Of a stretch of 8,644 bases of DNA, positions 1-6,019 are shown piece after piece; the stretch's first letter is position 1; each line of letters opens with the position of its first letter. The DNA comes from JBARCX01 sp049794535 (GTDB lineage Bacteria > Pseudomonadota > Gammaproteobacteria > Xanthomonadales > Rhodanobacteraceae): assembly GCA_049794535.1 (NCBI GenBank), contig JBARCX010000247.1:1-8644 (forward strand), read 5' to 3'. The notes under the pieces were generated by a model that saw only the letters and a list, made by a program, of their open reading frames with translations, searched no databases and was not told the DNA's origin. The position numbers and the translations under genes were made by a program.

Positions 1-328
1 CAAATCCATCAGGGTCAAACGCCTTCCTTGGACGACGGATTCCGTAGCACGCAGCAACGCTTTCGAACGAAGGCTGTGCATCGAACCCCGTGCATCTCGC
101 AGGCAGCTTTGCAATACTTTCGAAGCACGCATGGTGTGGGCTTCCTTTTGGCTTAGTCACCTTCGGAAGTACCGCGCCATGCGTGCAACTTCTATACGAA
201 ATGGCTGAAATCTTCGCCGACCAATCATCGGAAACGTGGGGATACCTCAGGGACAGTGCACAATCCGGACACCTGGTCTGCACTAGGCTGCAGGCGGGCG
301 CAATGGGCATGCGTAACGAGGTGGCGTT
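1..328. other. Left-edge region without a confident gene
   Basis: I find no recognisable protein in any frame. An open frame runs to a GTG at 90 and ends at the TGA at 330-332, overlapping the next gene's start as ATGA. An internal ATG at 201 would give 43 residues. Neither start has a good ribosome binding site and the peptide resembles nothing I know. Frame 1 is open from the window edge to a stop at 154-156 and could be the tail of a truncated upstream gene, but its 51 residues show no family signature. The stretch just before 329 serves as the leader of the oxygenase gene: GAGG at 318-321 is a good Shine-Dalgarno sequence 7 nt before the ATG. Confidence 0.4.
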
Positions 329-1351
329 ATGACTGAGGTTGAGATCACGGCGGTTGTCCATGTCGACAACGAGTGGCGGCGCTGGATTGCCGAAAACCTG
401 TTGCTGGACGCGCATCTGCAGGGCCTGTACGAGCAGATGGTTCGCGCAGGCATCCCTGCTCATGAAGCGGCACACGAGCTGCAACAGGCTATGTCCAGTC
501 CCTATCTTGTCGGGGCGCAGCGGCTCAAGAACCGACTGGCCAAACATGACTGGGTGCTCGACAACCAACGTCGCCTCAATCGTCTACGTGATAGGGAAGT
601 GCCACGACGCCATAAGCTTACGCGCGAAGAATTCCTTGGCGGCTATTACACGGCGGGTCGCCCGGTGATCATCACCGGCATGATGGAAGACTGGCCGGCG
701 ATGTCGAAGTGGAATCTGGACTACTTCCGGTCTCGCTGTGGTGAGCGCATGGTGGAAGTGCAGTTTGGCCGCAACACCGACGCCCACTACGAGATCAACA
801 AGATGGCGCATCGCAAGACGATGTCACTTCATGAGTACATCGATCTTGTGCAAAGTGCCGAGCGTAGTAACGACTTCTATATGACCGCCTACAACGAAGG
901 TCAGAATCGCAACGCGCTTGGCGAACTGTGGGAAGACATCGTGCAGATTCCCGCTTATCTCAGCTCAGCAGGACCCAGTCAGGGTTTCCTCTGGTTCGGC
1001 CCTGCCGGCACGATTACCCCGTTTCACCACGACCTCACCAACAATTTCATGGCGCAGGTGATGGGACGCAAGCGCGTACTCATCATGCCAGCCTGCGAAA
1101 TAAGCAACGTCTATAACCACGAGCATTGCTTTACTCACGTGGATGCCCGGCATATCGACCTTGAGCGTTATCCACTGATGCGTGATGTGCAGACTCTTTC
1201 CTGCACGCTCAATCCAGGAGAGGTGCTTTTCTTGCCCGTTGGTTGCTGGCATTTCGTCGAAGGGCTGGATGTCTCGGTGACTGTGTCGTTCACCAATTTT
1301 CTTTGGGATAACGATTACACCGCGCGGTATCCGCAGGAACATGCTTTTTAG
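329..1351 (+). CDS. Cupin_8 / JmjC-like Fe(II)/2-oxoglutarate-dependent oxygenase
   Basis: This 340-residue cytoplasmic protein is probably a protein or peptide hydroxylase of the cupin-like (JmjC, cupin_8) superfamily; the substrate cannot be told from sequence. Residues 1 to about 95 form a charged, helix-rich N-terminal region. The cupin fold starts near residue 108 with the typical GRPVIITGMMEDWPA entry strand. The metal triad is intact: the HxD motif is H233 and D235 in PFHHD, and the distal histidine is H308 in the GCWHFVEG segment. The basic segment MGRKRVLIMP at 245-254 sits where the co-substrate ligand normally lies. Length is normal for stand-alone members. The start is supported by GAGG 7 nt upstream. 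There is no signal peptide. A wobble-rich hairpin at 1381-1405 follows the stop but lacks a T-run, so it is a poor terminator. Such genes often lie near TonB-receptor or natural-product genes in Xanthomonadales; none is visible here. The class call is secure, the function is not. Confidence 0.88.
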   Translation: MTEVEITAVVHVDNEWRRWIAENLLLDAHLQGLYEQMVRAGIPAHEAAHELQQAMSSPYLVGAQRLKNRLAKHDWVLDNQRRLNRLRDREVPRRHKLTREEFLGGYYTAGRPVIITGMMEDWPAMSKWNLDYFRSRCGERMVEVQFGRNTDAHYEINKMAHRKTMSLHEYIDLVQSAERSNDFYMTAYNEGQNRNALGELWEDIVQIPAYLSSAGPSQGFLWFGPAGTITPFHHDLTNNFMAQVMGRKRVLIMPACEISNVYNHEHCFTHVDARHIDLERYPLMRDVQTLSCTLNPGEVLFLPVGCWHFVEGLDVSVTVSFTNFLWDNDYTARYPQEHAF

Positions 1352-1444
1352 CCGGTTGTGCTCCTAATCACTGCAGCGTTGAGGCCGCCATCGCGAGGTG
1401 GTCTTACTGATTTCGTATGTGCACAAATCGTGAAAGCGCGATAA

Positions 1445-1467
1445 GGATCAATAATTTCAAATGATCC
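1445..1467. promoter_or_regulatory. Inverted repeat upstream of the phospholipase gene
   Basis: GGATCA at 1445-1450 and TGATCC at 1462-1467 are perfect 6-bp arms around an 11-nt AT-rich spacer. The spacer overlaps a small off-centre dyad, ATTTcAAAT, at 1454-1462. The site is about 90 nt before the phospholipase start, a plausible place for an activator or repressor. No regulator can be named, and it could also act as an RNA hairpin. Confidence 0.35.
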
Positions 1468-1489
1468 AGACGTCTTCCACACAGACGTC
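1467..1489. repeat. Direct repeat CAGACGTC x2, possible operator
   Basis: CAGACGTC occurs at 1467-1474 and again at 1482-1489, a spacing of 15 bp. Each copy contains the palindrome GACGTC. The first copy abuts the preceding inverted repeat. Repeated palindromic half-sites 70-90 nt before a start codon suggest a transcription-factor site for the phospholipase gene. The spacing and sequence do not match the 11-bp-phased Pho box often linked to phospholipase genes. Confidence 0.35.
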
Positions 1490-1545
1490 ATTAAATTGGA
1501 ATACTGAGCTCATACTTTCGGCGGACCAATTCCGAACGTATGCGC

Positions 1546-1550
1546 GAGGG
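1546..1550 (+). promoter_or_regulatory. Ribosome binding site that decides the phospholipase start
   Basis: GAGGG lies 4 nt before the ATG at 1555 and 13 nt before a second ATG at 1564. It is inside the reading frame if translation began at the ATG at 1540, which has no comparable site. This favours 1555, and it also places the twin-arginine motif at residues 6-7, as expected for a Tat signal. Confidence 0.6.
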
Positions 1551-1554
1551 TCCC

Positions 1555-3660
1555 ATGCTCGAGATGAATCGCCGTAAATTTCTTACGCTGTCGATCAAAG
1601 CCGCGGCACTGGGCGCGACCGGATACACCGTCGGCGGTGCGCTGATGCCAGCGCATGCGGCGACCCGAAGCACGGTTGCTGTGACGGGAACCATCACGGA
1701 CATCAAGCATGTGGTCATCCTCATGCAGGAGAATCGCAGCTTCGATCACTACTTCGGAACACTGCAAGGCGTGCGTGGTTTTTCGGATAAGGCAGGTATC
1801 ACGCTCTCCGGCGGGTACTCGGTGTTCAATCAGCCCAATGGATTGGAGCGCCAATACCCTTGGGCATTCGATAGCACGTCGCCGGCTTCCGGTCAGACCA
1901 GTGCCGTACTTACGCAGTGCGACGGCAACCTCGATCACTCATGGTTGACACAGCACGGTGCGTGGAATGGTGGAAAGATGGATTCCTGGGTGCTCGCCAA
2001 GGCCAGTGTTCGCACGCTCGGATACCTCACTCGGCAAGATATTCCGTTCCAATATGCGCTTGCGGATGCCTACACCATTTGCGATCACTACTTCTGCTCC
2101 ATTCTCAGTGCGACCGGCCCTAACCGCACCTATCTATGGGGAGGCATGATCGATCCGACCGGCGCTAACGGTGGGCCGGCCTACGATGGCGGCTCCGAAT
2201 CGGGACTGACCTGGGAAACCTATGCCGAGGAACTGCAAGCGGCAGGTGTCAGCTGGAAGGTGTATCAGAACGCTTCGGACAATTTCGGTGATAACGCGCT
2301 GGCGTACTTCAACCAGTTTGCTAACGCATCGACGTCCAGCACGCTTTATCTGCAAGGCATGGCGTCCGTACCCAATCTCACCAATTCCACGCCCAACGAT
2401 ATTGCTGCGGCTATTCAAAATGACGCGCTCGCTGGGACATTGCCGCAAGTGAGCTGGGTTGTTGCCAGCCAGGATTACTCCGAACACCCTGACGCTCCGC
2501 CCGATAACGGGGCGTATTTCATTAACCTGGTTTTGCAGGCGCTGGCGGCGAACGAGGAGGTGCTTAACTCCACCGTCCTCATTCTCAACTATGACGAAAA
2601 CGATGGATTTTTCGATCACGTTCCCCCGCCGATTCCTCCGAGTGGAACACCGGGCGAGTTCATTACCGTCGATGGCGAGTCGCAGCCGATCGGCATGGGC
2701 TTTCGCGTTCCGATGATCATTTGCTCGCCATGGACGCGCGGCGGTGTGGTCGATTCCCAGGTTTACGATCACACATCGGTTATTCAATTCCTCGAGACAT
2801 GGACGACAGCGCTTGGTACGCCAGCCATCAGTTCGTCCATCAGCGCCTGGCGGCGGGCCGTGAGCGGAGATCTCACCGGCGCGTTCAACTTCGCCAATCC
2901 GGTTGCGGGCTTGCCCTCGAATTTGCCTGCTGCGTCGACCGTCATCAGTCGCACGGGCACCTGCGATCCGCTACCCAATCCGACCGACAGCAATGCGCCG
3001 AATAGTCTTCCGCAGCAGGAGGCGGGGACACGCATGGCACGAGCTATCCCTTATCAGCCCGATGCCAACATCTCCTCGTTCCAATACGGTTCGGACGGCC
3101 AAATCCTCGTGTGGATCGAGATGCTCAATGTAGGCGCGCTCGCCACACGTTCTGTGCCGCTGGCGATTTATGCCAACGCCTATCGAAGCGGCGGCCCCTG
3201 GCAGTACACCGTAAGCCCCTATGGCAACGGCACCAATGGTTCGGTCAGCGACTTTTTCAATATCGGAACCGGGTACGGCAGCGGAAGCTATGACCTGACG
3301 GTGGTCGGCCCGAATCGCTTCCTTCGCCGCTTTGCGGGCGACCTCAACAATTCCGGCAAAACCTGCAGCATCACGTCGTCATACGCCGTCGATCCATCGT
3401 CCGGCCAGCTCGCCATTTACTTCGCCATGGCCAATACGGGAACCGCATCCGTTACCTTCACCATCACCGCAAACAACTACACCACCGAAGGCCCCTGGAC
3501 CTACTCGGTCGGGCCGGGCGCGACGTCGAATACATCATTCGCCGCCGTAGCTATCACTGAAGGTTGGTACGACTTCACGATCACCGTGAGTGGTGATTCC
3601 AGCTGGATTCGTCGTTATACCGGACACCTGGAAAACGGGAGCGCTTCCGTTACGGGTTAA
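1555..3660 (+). CDS. Tat-exported phospholipase C, phosphocholine-specific family
   Basis: This 701-residue exported phosphoesterase probably hydrolyses phosphatidylcholine to diacylglycerol and phosphocholine (EC 3.1.4.3 family, related to Pseudomonas PlcH/PlcN and to AcpA acid phosphatase). A Tat signal is clear: NRRKFLT at residues 5-11, a hydrophobic stretch, and likely cleavage after A35 in MPAHA. Catalytic-domain blocks appear in order: the metal-binding ENRSFDHYFG at 59-68, SATGPNRT at 185-192 (Thr187 is the probable nucleophile by family analogy), SEHP at 309-312, and YDENDGFFDH at 346-355. Two C-terminal beta-sandwich repeats of the DUF756 type follow at about 491-592 and 606-692, each with a GPW(Q/T)Y(T/S)V motif and a closing RRF or RRY segment. 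Length and domain order are complete for the family. A 203-nt spacer with repeats separates it from the oxygenase gene, so it probably has its own promoter. No accessory chaperone gene (plcR type) is next to it. Exact lipid specificity is uncertain. Confidence 0.95.
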   Translation: MLEMNRRKFLTLSIKAAALGATGYTVGGALMPAHAATRSTVAVTGTITDIKHVVILMQENRSFDHYFGTLQGVRGFSDKAGITLSGGYSVFNQPNGLERQYPWAFDSTSPASGQTSAVLTQCDGNLDHSWLTQHGAWNGGKMDSWVLAKASVRTLGYLTRQDIPFQYALADAYTICDHYFCSILSATGPNRTYLWGGMIDPTGANGGPAYDGGSESGLTWETYAEELQAAGVSWKVYQNASDNFGDNALAYFNQFANASTSSTLYLQGMASVPNLTNSTPNDIAAAIQNDALAGTLPQVSWVVASQDYSEHPDAPPDNGAYFINLVLQALAANEEVLNSTVLILNYDENDGFFDHVPPPIPPSGTPGEFITVDGESQPIGMGFRVPMIICSPWTRGGVVDSQVYDHTSVIQFLETWTTALGTPAISSSISAWRRAVSGDLTGAFNFANPVAGLPSNLPAASTVISRTGTCDPLPNPTDSNAPNSLPQQEAGTRMARAIPYQPDANISSFQYGSDGQILVWIEMLNVGALATRSVPLAIYANAYRSGGPWQYTVSPYGNGTNGSVSDFFNIGTGYGSGSYDLTVVGPNRFLRRFAGDLNNSGKTCSITSSYAVDPSSGQLAIYFAMANTGTASVTFTITANNYTTEGPWTYSVGPGATSNTSFAAVAITEGWYDFTITVSGDSSWIRRYTGHLENGSASVTG

Positions 3661-3714
3661 GGGCCTATCCAAAGCCTACGCGTAACTCGCGTTAATCCGC
3701 ATTGATGGTATGTG

Positions 3715-3747
3715 GCACAGCGCCAGGTTGGCTGCCCGGCGCTGTGC
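3715..3747 (+). terminator. Stem-loop 55 nt after the phospholipase gene
   Basis: GCACAGCGCC at 3715-3724 pairs perfectly with GGCGCTGTGC at 3738-3747 around a 13-nt loop. The 10-bp GC-rich stem is well placed to end the phospholipase mRNA or protect its 3' end. There is no T-run on either side, so it is not a canonical intrinsic terminator. Confidence 0.4.
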
Positions 3748-3891
3748 GATAGAGGTATAAACCATTGGGCCGTTGGCTGGCGGTCACTGCGGTTCAACCC
3801 CGTTCTTATTTCAACGGGCGAGTCTGTTCGCATGCAGTCTTGCGTTATCACTCGATCATGAGCTGACCGTACACGTCCTCATTCTTTCTTT

Positions 3892-3960
3892 ACCCGCGTG
3901 TAAAAATCCCCTGTGCGGGTTACGTGGACACCTTGGGCAGATGCCAAGGCAAAGTCCGTG
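3892..3960 (+). ncRNA. Candidate structured RNA: two adjacent stem-loops
   Basis: ACCCGC at 3892-3897 pairs with GCGGGT at 3915-3920. Two bases later a second, composite hairpin begins. Its outer stem is GGAC at 3926-3929 with GTCC at 3954-3957, extended by wobble pairs to 3923/3960. A 1-by-4 internal loop separates this from the inner stem CCTTGG at 3931-3936 with CCAAGG at 3944-3949, which closes a 7-nt loop. A third weak stem, GCATT/AATGC, follows at about 3965-3989. The order resembles a small RNA or riboswitch-like leader, but it matches no class I know, and neither promoter nor terminator is clear. The orientation is assumed. Confidence 0.25.
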
Positions 3961-4095
3961 AGAGGCATTGCGCGCGATTCTTGTAATGCATTCACCGATG
4001 AGCCCGTATTGCGACGAGGGTACTAAGGCGGTACGCATGCCAGCTCATGTTTGGCATCGCAGCCTGATATCGCTTCCTCAACGCGTTGGGCAGGG

Positions 4096-4112
4096 GGAGC
4101 GATCATCGCTCC
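4096..4112. repeat. Perfect 7-bp dyad GGAGCGA-tca-TCGCTCC
   Basis: The arms at 4096-4102 and 4106-4112 are exact complements with a 3-nt spacer. The 10-bp palindrome CAACGCGTTG lies just upstream at 4079-4088. Two near-adjacent perfect dyads suggest a protein-binding site or RNA hairpin. No adjacent gene explains them. Confidence 0.35.
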
Positions 4113-4411
4113 GCGACACCTCAGCGGACCATCGTTCGGCGCCATTGCTGAGCTCGTGTACGCGGGAGGTGGAGGGAGGCTTACTTACTTCCTGATTACG
4201 GTGGTGCGGGATTACGCGGCGCTCGAGTCACCAGTTACTGCGCGACCCATGAAATCTCTATCCTCCTTTATTTTCAAAGCGTTGAACTCAAAATGCATTC
4301 GCCAGCGCGAGGCATTGAGGGAATCTCGGTGCACGATGATTCTGCGAAAAGGAGCGGTTGCAACCGACGTCGGAGAACGTTAACGCAGACCTCATGCAAC
4401 GGGCGAGCTGA

Positions 4412-4485
4412 GCCGATCACGTACCAAGTCTGAAGGACCCACGAGGATCGGCAGCATGCTGCTTCATTGGATGAAGACCGATCCT
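4412..4485 (+). promoter_or_regulatory. Candidate switching RNA leader with alternative pairings
   Basis: AGGATCGG at 4444-4451 pairs perfectly with CCGATCCT at 4478-4485 (8 bp). This closes a junction with two inner hairpins: the palindrome GCAGCATGCTGC at 4451-4462, and CTTCAT-tgg-ATGAAG at 4462-4476. The same central strand can instead pair with GCCGATC at 4412-4418, through GATCGGC at 4446-4452 (7 bp). The two folds exclude each other, as in attenuators and riboswitches. The element ends 114 nt before the ATG of the secreted-protein gene, on the same strand. It lacks a T-run, so any control would not be simple intrinsic termination here. The base pairing is visible; the regulatory role is inference. 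Confidence 0.35.
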
Positions 4486-4598
4486 GCTCTGGGCACTTAA
4501 CTACGCTCAGGCTCTTTTCGGAACCCAGGCGTACCAAGGTCCACCAAACCGAAGCGCAATAGCACTCACCACCAACCAAACACGCAGAGGAGTCATGC

Positions 4599-5189
4599 AT
4601 GAACAACTGGCAGAAATTGCAGCGCGAATACCTCGCTCCGTCCAATGCACCCATGCAGGATAGATCAATCCACCCGCGCACCAAGGTGAAGGTCGGAGGT
4701 AGCCATGCGCTTCTGTTCGCAGCTGGCGCCACCATCGCTTTCGCCGCTTCCCTGCCGATAAATGCATGGGCCCAAGATACGGATGCCACCTACACAGTGG
4801 CCGCCCACATTAACGATAAAGGCAACATCACCAACCAGTACGCCACCAACACCCCTCACGCCTGGATCATCAGTATCGAACATCCCTCGTTGGGCAACTA
4901 CGTGCTCCACGTGGACCCAAAGGAATTCGTTGACTCCCCGGACTGTGAGGCATCGGTCCCAGGCACGACCGCCACAGCCGGGAACCAGTACAACGCGGGC
5001 CCAGCGTATGTCGCGAGAGTCGGCTCCCTGCAAGATGACAACACCATCCGGGTGGTCACAGGCGGAATCAGGGCGAACTACGACTCAGGTTCAGCAGAAA
5101 TTAAAACCTTCGTTGAACCCTTTGACGACTTACCGTTCAACATCCAGTGCGTGGACGGTCCTAATGAGGAGTCCGACACCCAAGGATGA
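4599..5189 (+). CDS. Secreted or periplasmic protein of unknown family
   Basis: I do not recognise a family for this 196-residue protein. A long, polar N-terminus (1-35) precedes a hydrophobic stretch at 36-50 and a Sec-type cleavage site after A58 (NAWA then QD). An internal Met at residue 19 (position 4653) would give a more usual signal length. The first start is preferred because AGAGGAG at 4586-4592 lies 6 nt upstream. The mature part, about 138 residues, is acidic, rich in beta-forming and Asn/Thr/Gly segments, and has only two cysteines (C116 and C184), which may form one disulfide after export. There are no catalytic motifs, membrane helices after the signal, or lipobox. It has no close neighbours. 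A structured leader lies upstream and an intrinsic terminator lies 139 nt after the stop, so it is probably a single-gene transcript. The leader just before the SD is A/C-rich and unlikely to fold. Confidence 0.8.
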   Translation: MNNWQKLQREYLAPSNAPMQDRSIHPRTKVKVGGSHALLFAAGATIAFAASLPINAWAQDTDATYTVAAHINDKGNITNQYATNTPHAWIISIEHPSLGNYVLHVDPKEFVDSPDCEASVPGTTATAGNQYNAGPAYVARVGSLQDDNTIRVVTGGIRANYDSGSAEIKTFVEPFDDLPFNIQCVDGPNEESDTQG

Positions 5190-5253
5190 GAGGTCGCGCG
5201 AAGTGCCGTAACGCTCTACGTAACATTTGCACTGATACAGTCCTTACTCATGA

Positions 5254-5285
5254 AGGATCTCCCGATCCTGGGTATTGGCAATCCC
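5254..5285 (+). other. Two small hairpins in the 3' region of the secreted-protein gene
   Basis: AGGATC at 5254-5259 pairs with GATCCT at 5264-5269 around TCCC. It is followed at once by GGG(T)ATT pairing with AATCCC up to 5285, with one bulged base. Together with the terminator downstream, these make 5190-5369 a compact structured 3' UTR or a small RNA released from it. No promoter inside the segment is evident. Confidence 0.3.
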
Positions 5286-5327
5286 GCGTGATACCTCTCT
5301 TACCAGCGGCGAACGCAGGCTTAAACT

Positions 5328-5369
5328 CGGCGGTACCTCGCATCTATAAGCGGGTATCGCCGTTTTTTT
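5328..5369 (+). terminator. Intrinsic (rho-independent) terminator
   Basis: CGGCGGTACC at 5328-5337 pairs with GGTATCGCCG at 5353-5362 (10 bp with one G-T wobble) around a 15-nt loop. Seven T residues follow directly at 5363-5369. It lies 139 nt after the stop of the secreted-protein gene and most likely ends that transcript. Confidence 0.85.
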
Positions 5370-5643
5370 GCGCATCATGCCGAGCCCTACATTTGGCCGA
5401 TCGCTTTGGCGCACTGAAATCCACAATTCGGGCCCGTGATTCGTAAGGTGCGCAGCATGGAAAGGGATGGTGGACGCATGGCCTTGGCAGTCCTTTCGCT
5501 AGGCCCATCAAGAGATACGTCATAGCGGGTGTCGGGTGCCGCTTAGATACATACTTTTCACGCGAACCTCATCACGATATAACGATAACTCGCAGTTGAC
5601 ATGTCGCGTGCGCATCCCGAAAAAAAATGGACGTAAAGCCGCC

Positions 5644-5679
5644 TATGCCGCCAGCGCGTCGTGGCTGGCGAGGGGCATA
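5644..5679. repeat. Twelve-pair bulged stem-loop
   Basis: TATGCC at 5644-5649 pairs with GGCATA at 5674-5679, and GCCAGC at 5650-5655 pairs with GCTGGC at 5664-5669. A 4-nt bulge (GAGG) is on the 3' side and the loop is 8 nt. On the minus strand a run of T is about 16 nt beyond the stem (from A residues near 5620-5627), too far for a standard terminator. Confidence 0.4.
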
Positions 5680-6006
5680 CCGAAGACGCTATCGAAGGAA
5701 AACGGTAGCTATCGCTAGCTTCTGTCTGGCGATGTCATGGGGCGGGCTGTTTCGAGACACCGTTATCCGATGTGTGGCGTGATGTGGATGGGCGGTCCTA
5801 CGGAGCGATACGTCAGGGAAAGCCGGGGAACACAAAACAGCGGAGTGCGACAGGGGGGAGCCTGGGCACGCGTCAGTCGAGGCAATGGATGGAGCGACGA
5901 TGGCCAAATCGTTGGCGTTGCTAGCCGCCTCGACGGGGCATCGCTGTGCGCGATCGACGGATCGCCAGCGGGACGCATTAAGCGGGCATCTTCCATCTCC
6001 CAGCGT

Positions 6007-6011
6007 GGAGG
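6007..6011 (+). promoter_or_regulatory. Ribosome binding site favouring ATG 6020
   Basis: GGAGG lies 8 nt before the ATG at 6020, the best Shine-Dalgarno match among the possible starts of this gene. The alternative ATG at 5900 has GGAG at 5891-5894 with a 5-nt spacing, and ATG 5885 has only a badly spaced GAGG. The frame is open back to 5783. Confidence 0.5.
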
Positions 6012-6019
6012 CCGTCGCG

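Larger units (their letters stand above)
3748..4411. other. Hairpin-rich region without a convincing gene
   Basis: I see no recognisable protein in this part of the gap. The longest open frame (TTG at 4051 to 4383, 110 residues) has no ribosome binding site, no family features and overlaps perfect dyads. Small hairpins are dense: CCCGTT/AACGGG at 3799-3818, the chain at 3892-3960, the palindrome CAACGCGTTG at 4079-4088, GGAGCGA/TCGCTCC at 4096-4112, and CTCAGC/GCTGAG at 4120-4152. No transposase, integrase, tRNA or repeat family is recognisable. The region could hold small RNAs or long leaders, or be decayed sequence. Confidence 0.4.
5370..6019. other. Mostly non-coding region before the multi-HTH gene
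   Basis: No convincing gene is visible. A 60-residue open frame at 5536-5718 starts with GTG and has no ribosome binding site or family features. A consensus -35 hexamer TTGACA occurs at 5596-5601, but there is no matching -10 at normal spacing. The strong bulged hairpin at 5644-5679 is the only clear structure. The last part, from ATG 5885 or 5900 onwards, is in frame with the multi-HTH gene and could be its N-terminal extension. Confidence 0.45.

Noticed and set aside
2134..2787. 217-residue minus-strand open frame
   Set aside because: It lies entirely inside the phospholipase C gene, whose motifs are unambiguous on the plus strand.
3735..3810. GGTTCAACCCC at 3791 resembling a tRNA T-arm
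   Set aside because: No acceptor stem, D-arm or anticodon arm could be formed upstream, and the T-stem pairing is poor.
3892..3960. Known riboswitch classes (c-di-GMP, guanidine, cobalamin, glycine)
   Set aside because: Partial resemblance such as GGCAAAGTCC exists, but the required conserved core sequences and pairing order are absent.
3985..4020. Hammerhead-like CCGATGAG segment
   Set aside because: The catalytic core requires CTGATGA and GAAA in register; neither is present.
4051..4383. 110-residue plus-strand open frame
   Set aside because: TTG start without ribosome binding site, no recognisable features, and it covers perfect hairpin arms. Treated as chance.
4274..4789. 171-residue minus-strand open frame
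   Set aside because: It is antisense to the start and signal peptide of the well-supported secreted-protein gene and has no family features.
5596..5624. Consensus -35 hexamer TTGACA
   Set aside because: At 16-18 nt spacing the downstream sequence is CGAAAA-like, with no acceptable -10 element.
5885..6019. N-terminal extension of the multi-HTH protein from ATG 5885 or 5900
   Set aside because: Not excluded, but the ribosome binding site at 6007-6011 is stronger and the extra 40-45 residues show no domain. The shorter form was preferred.
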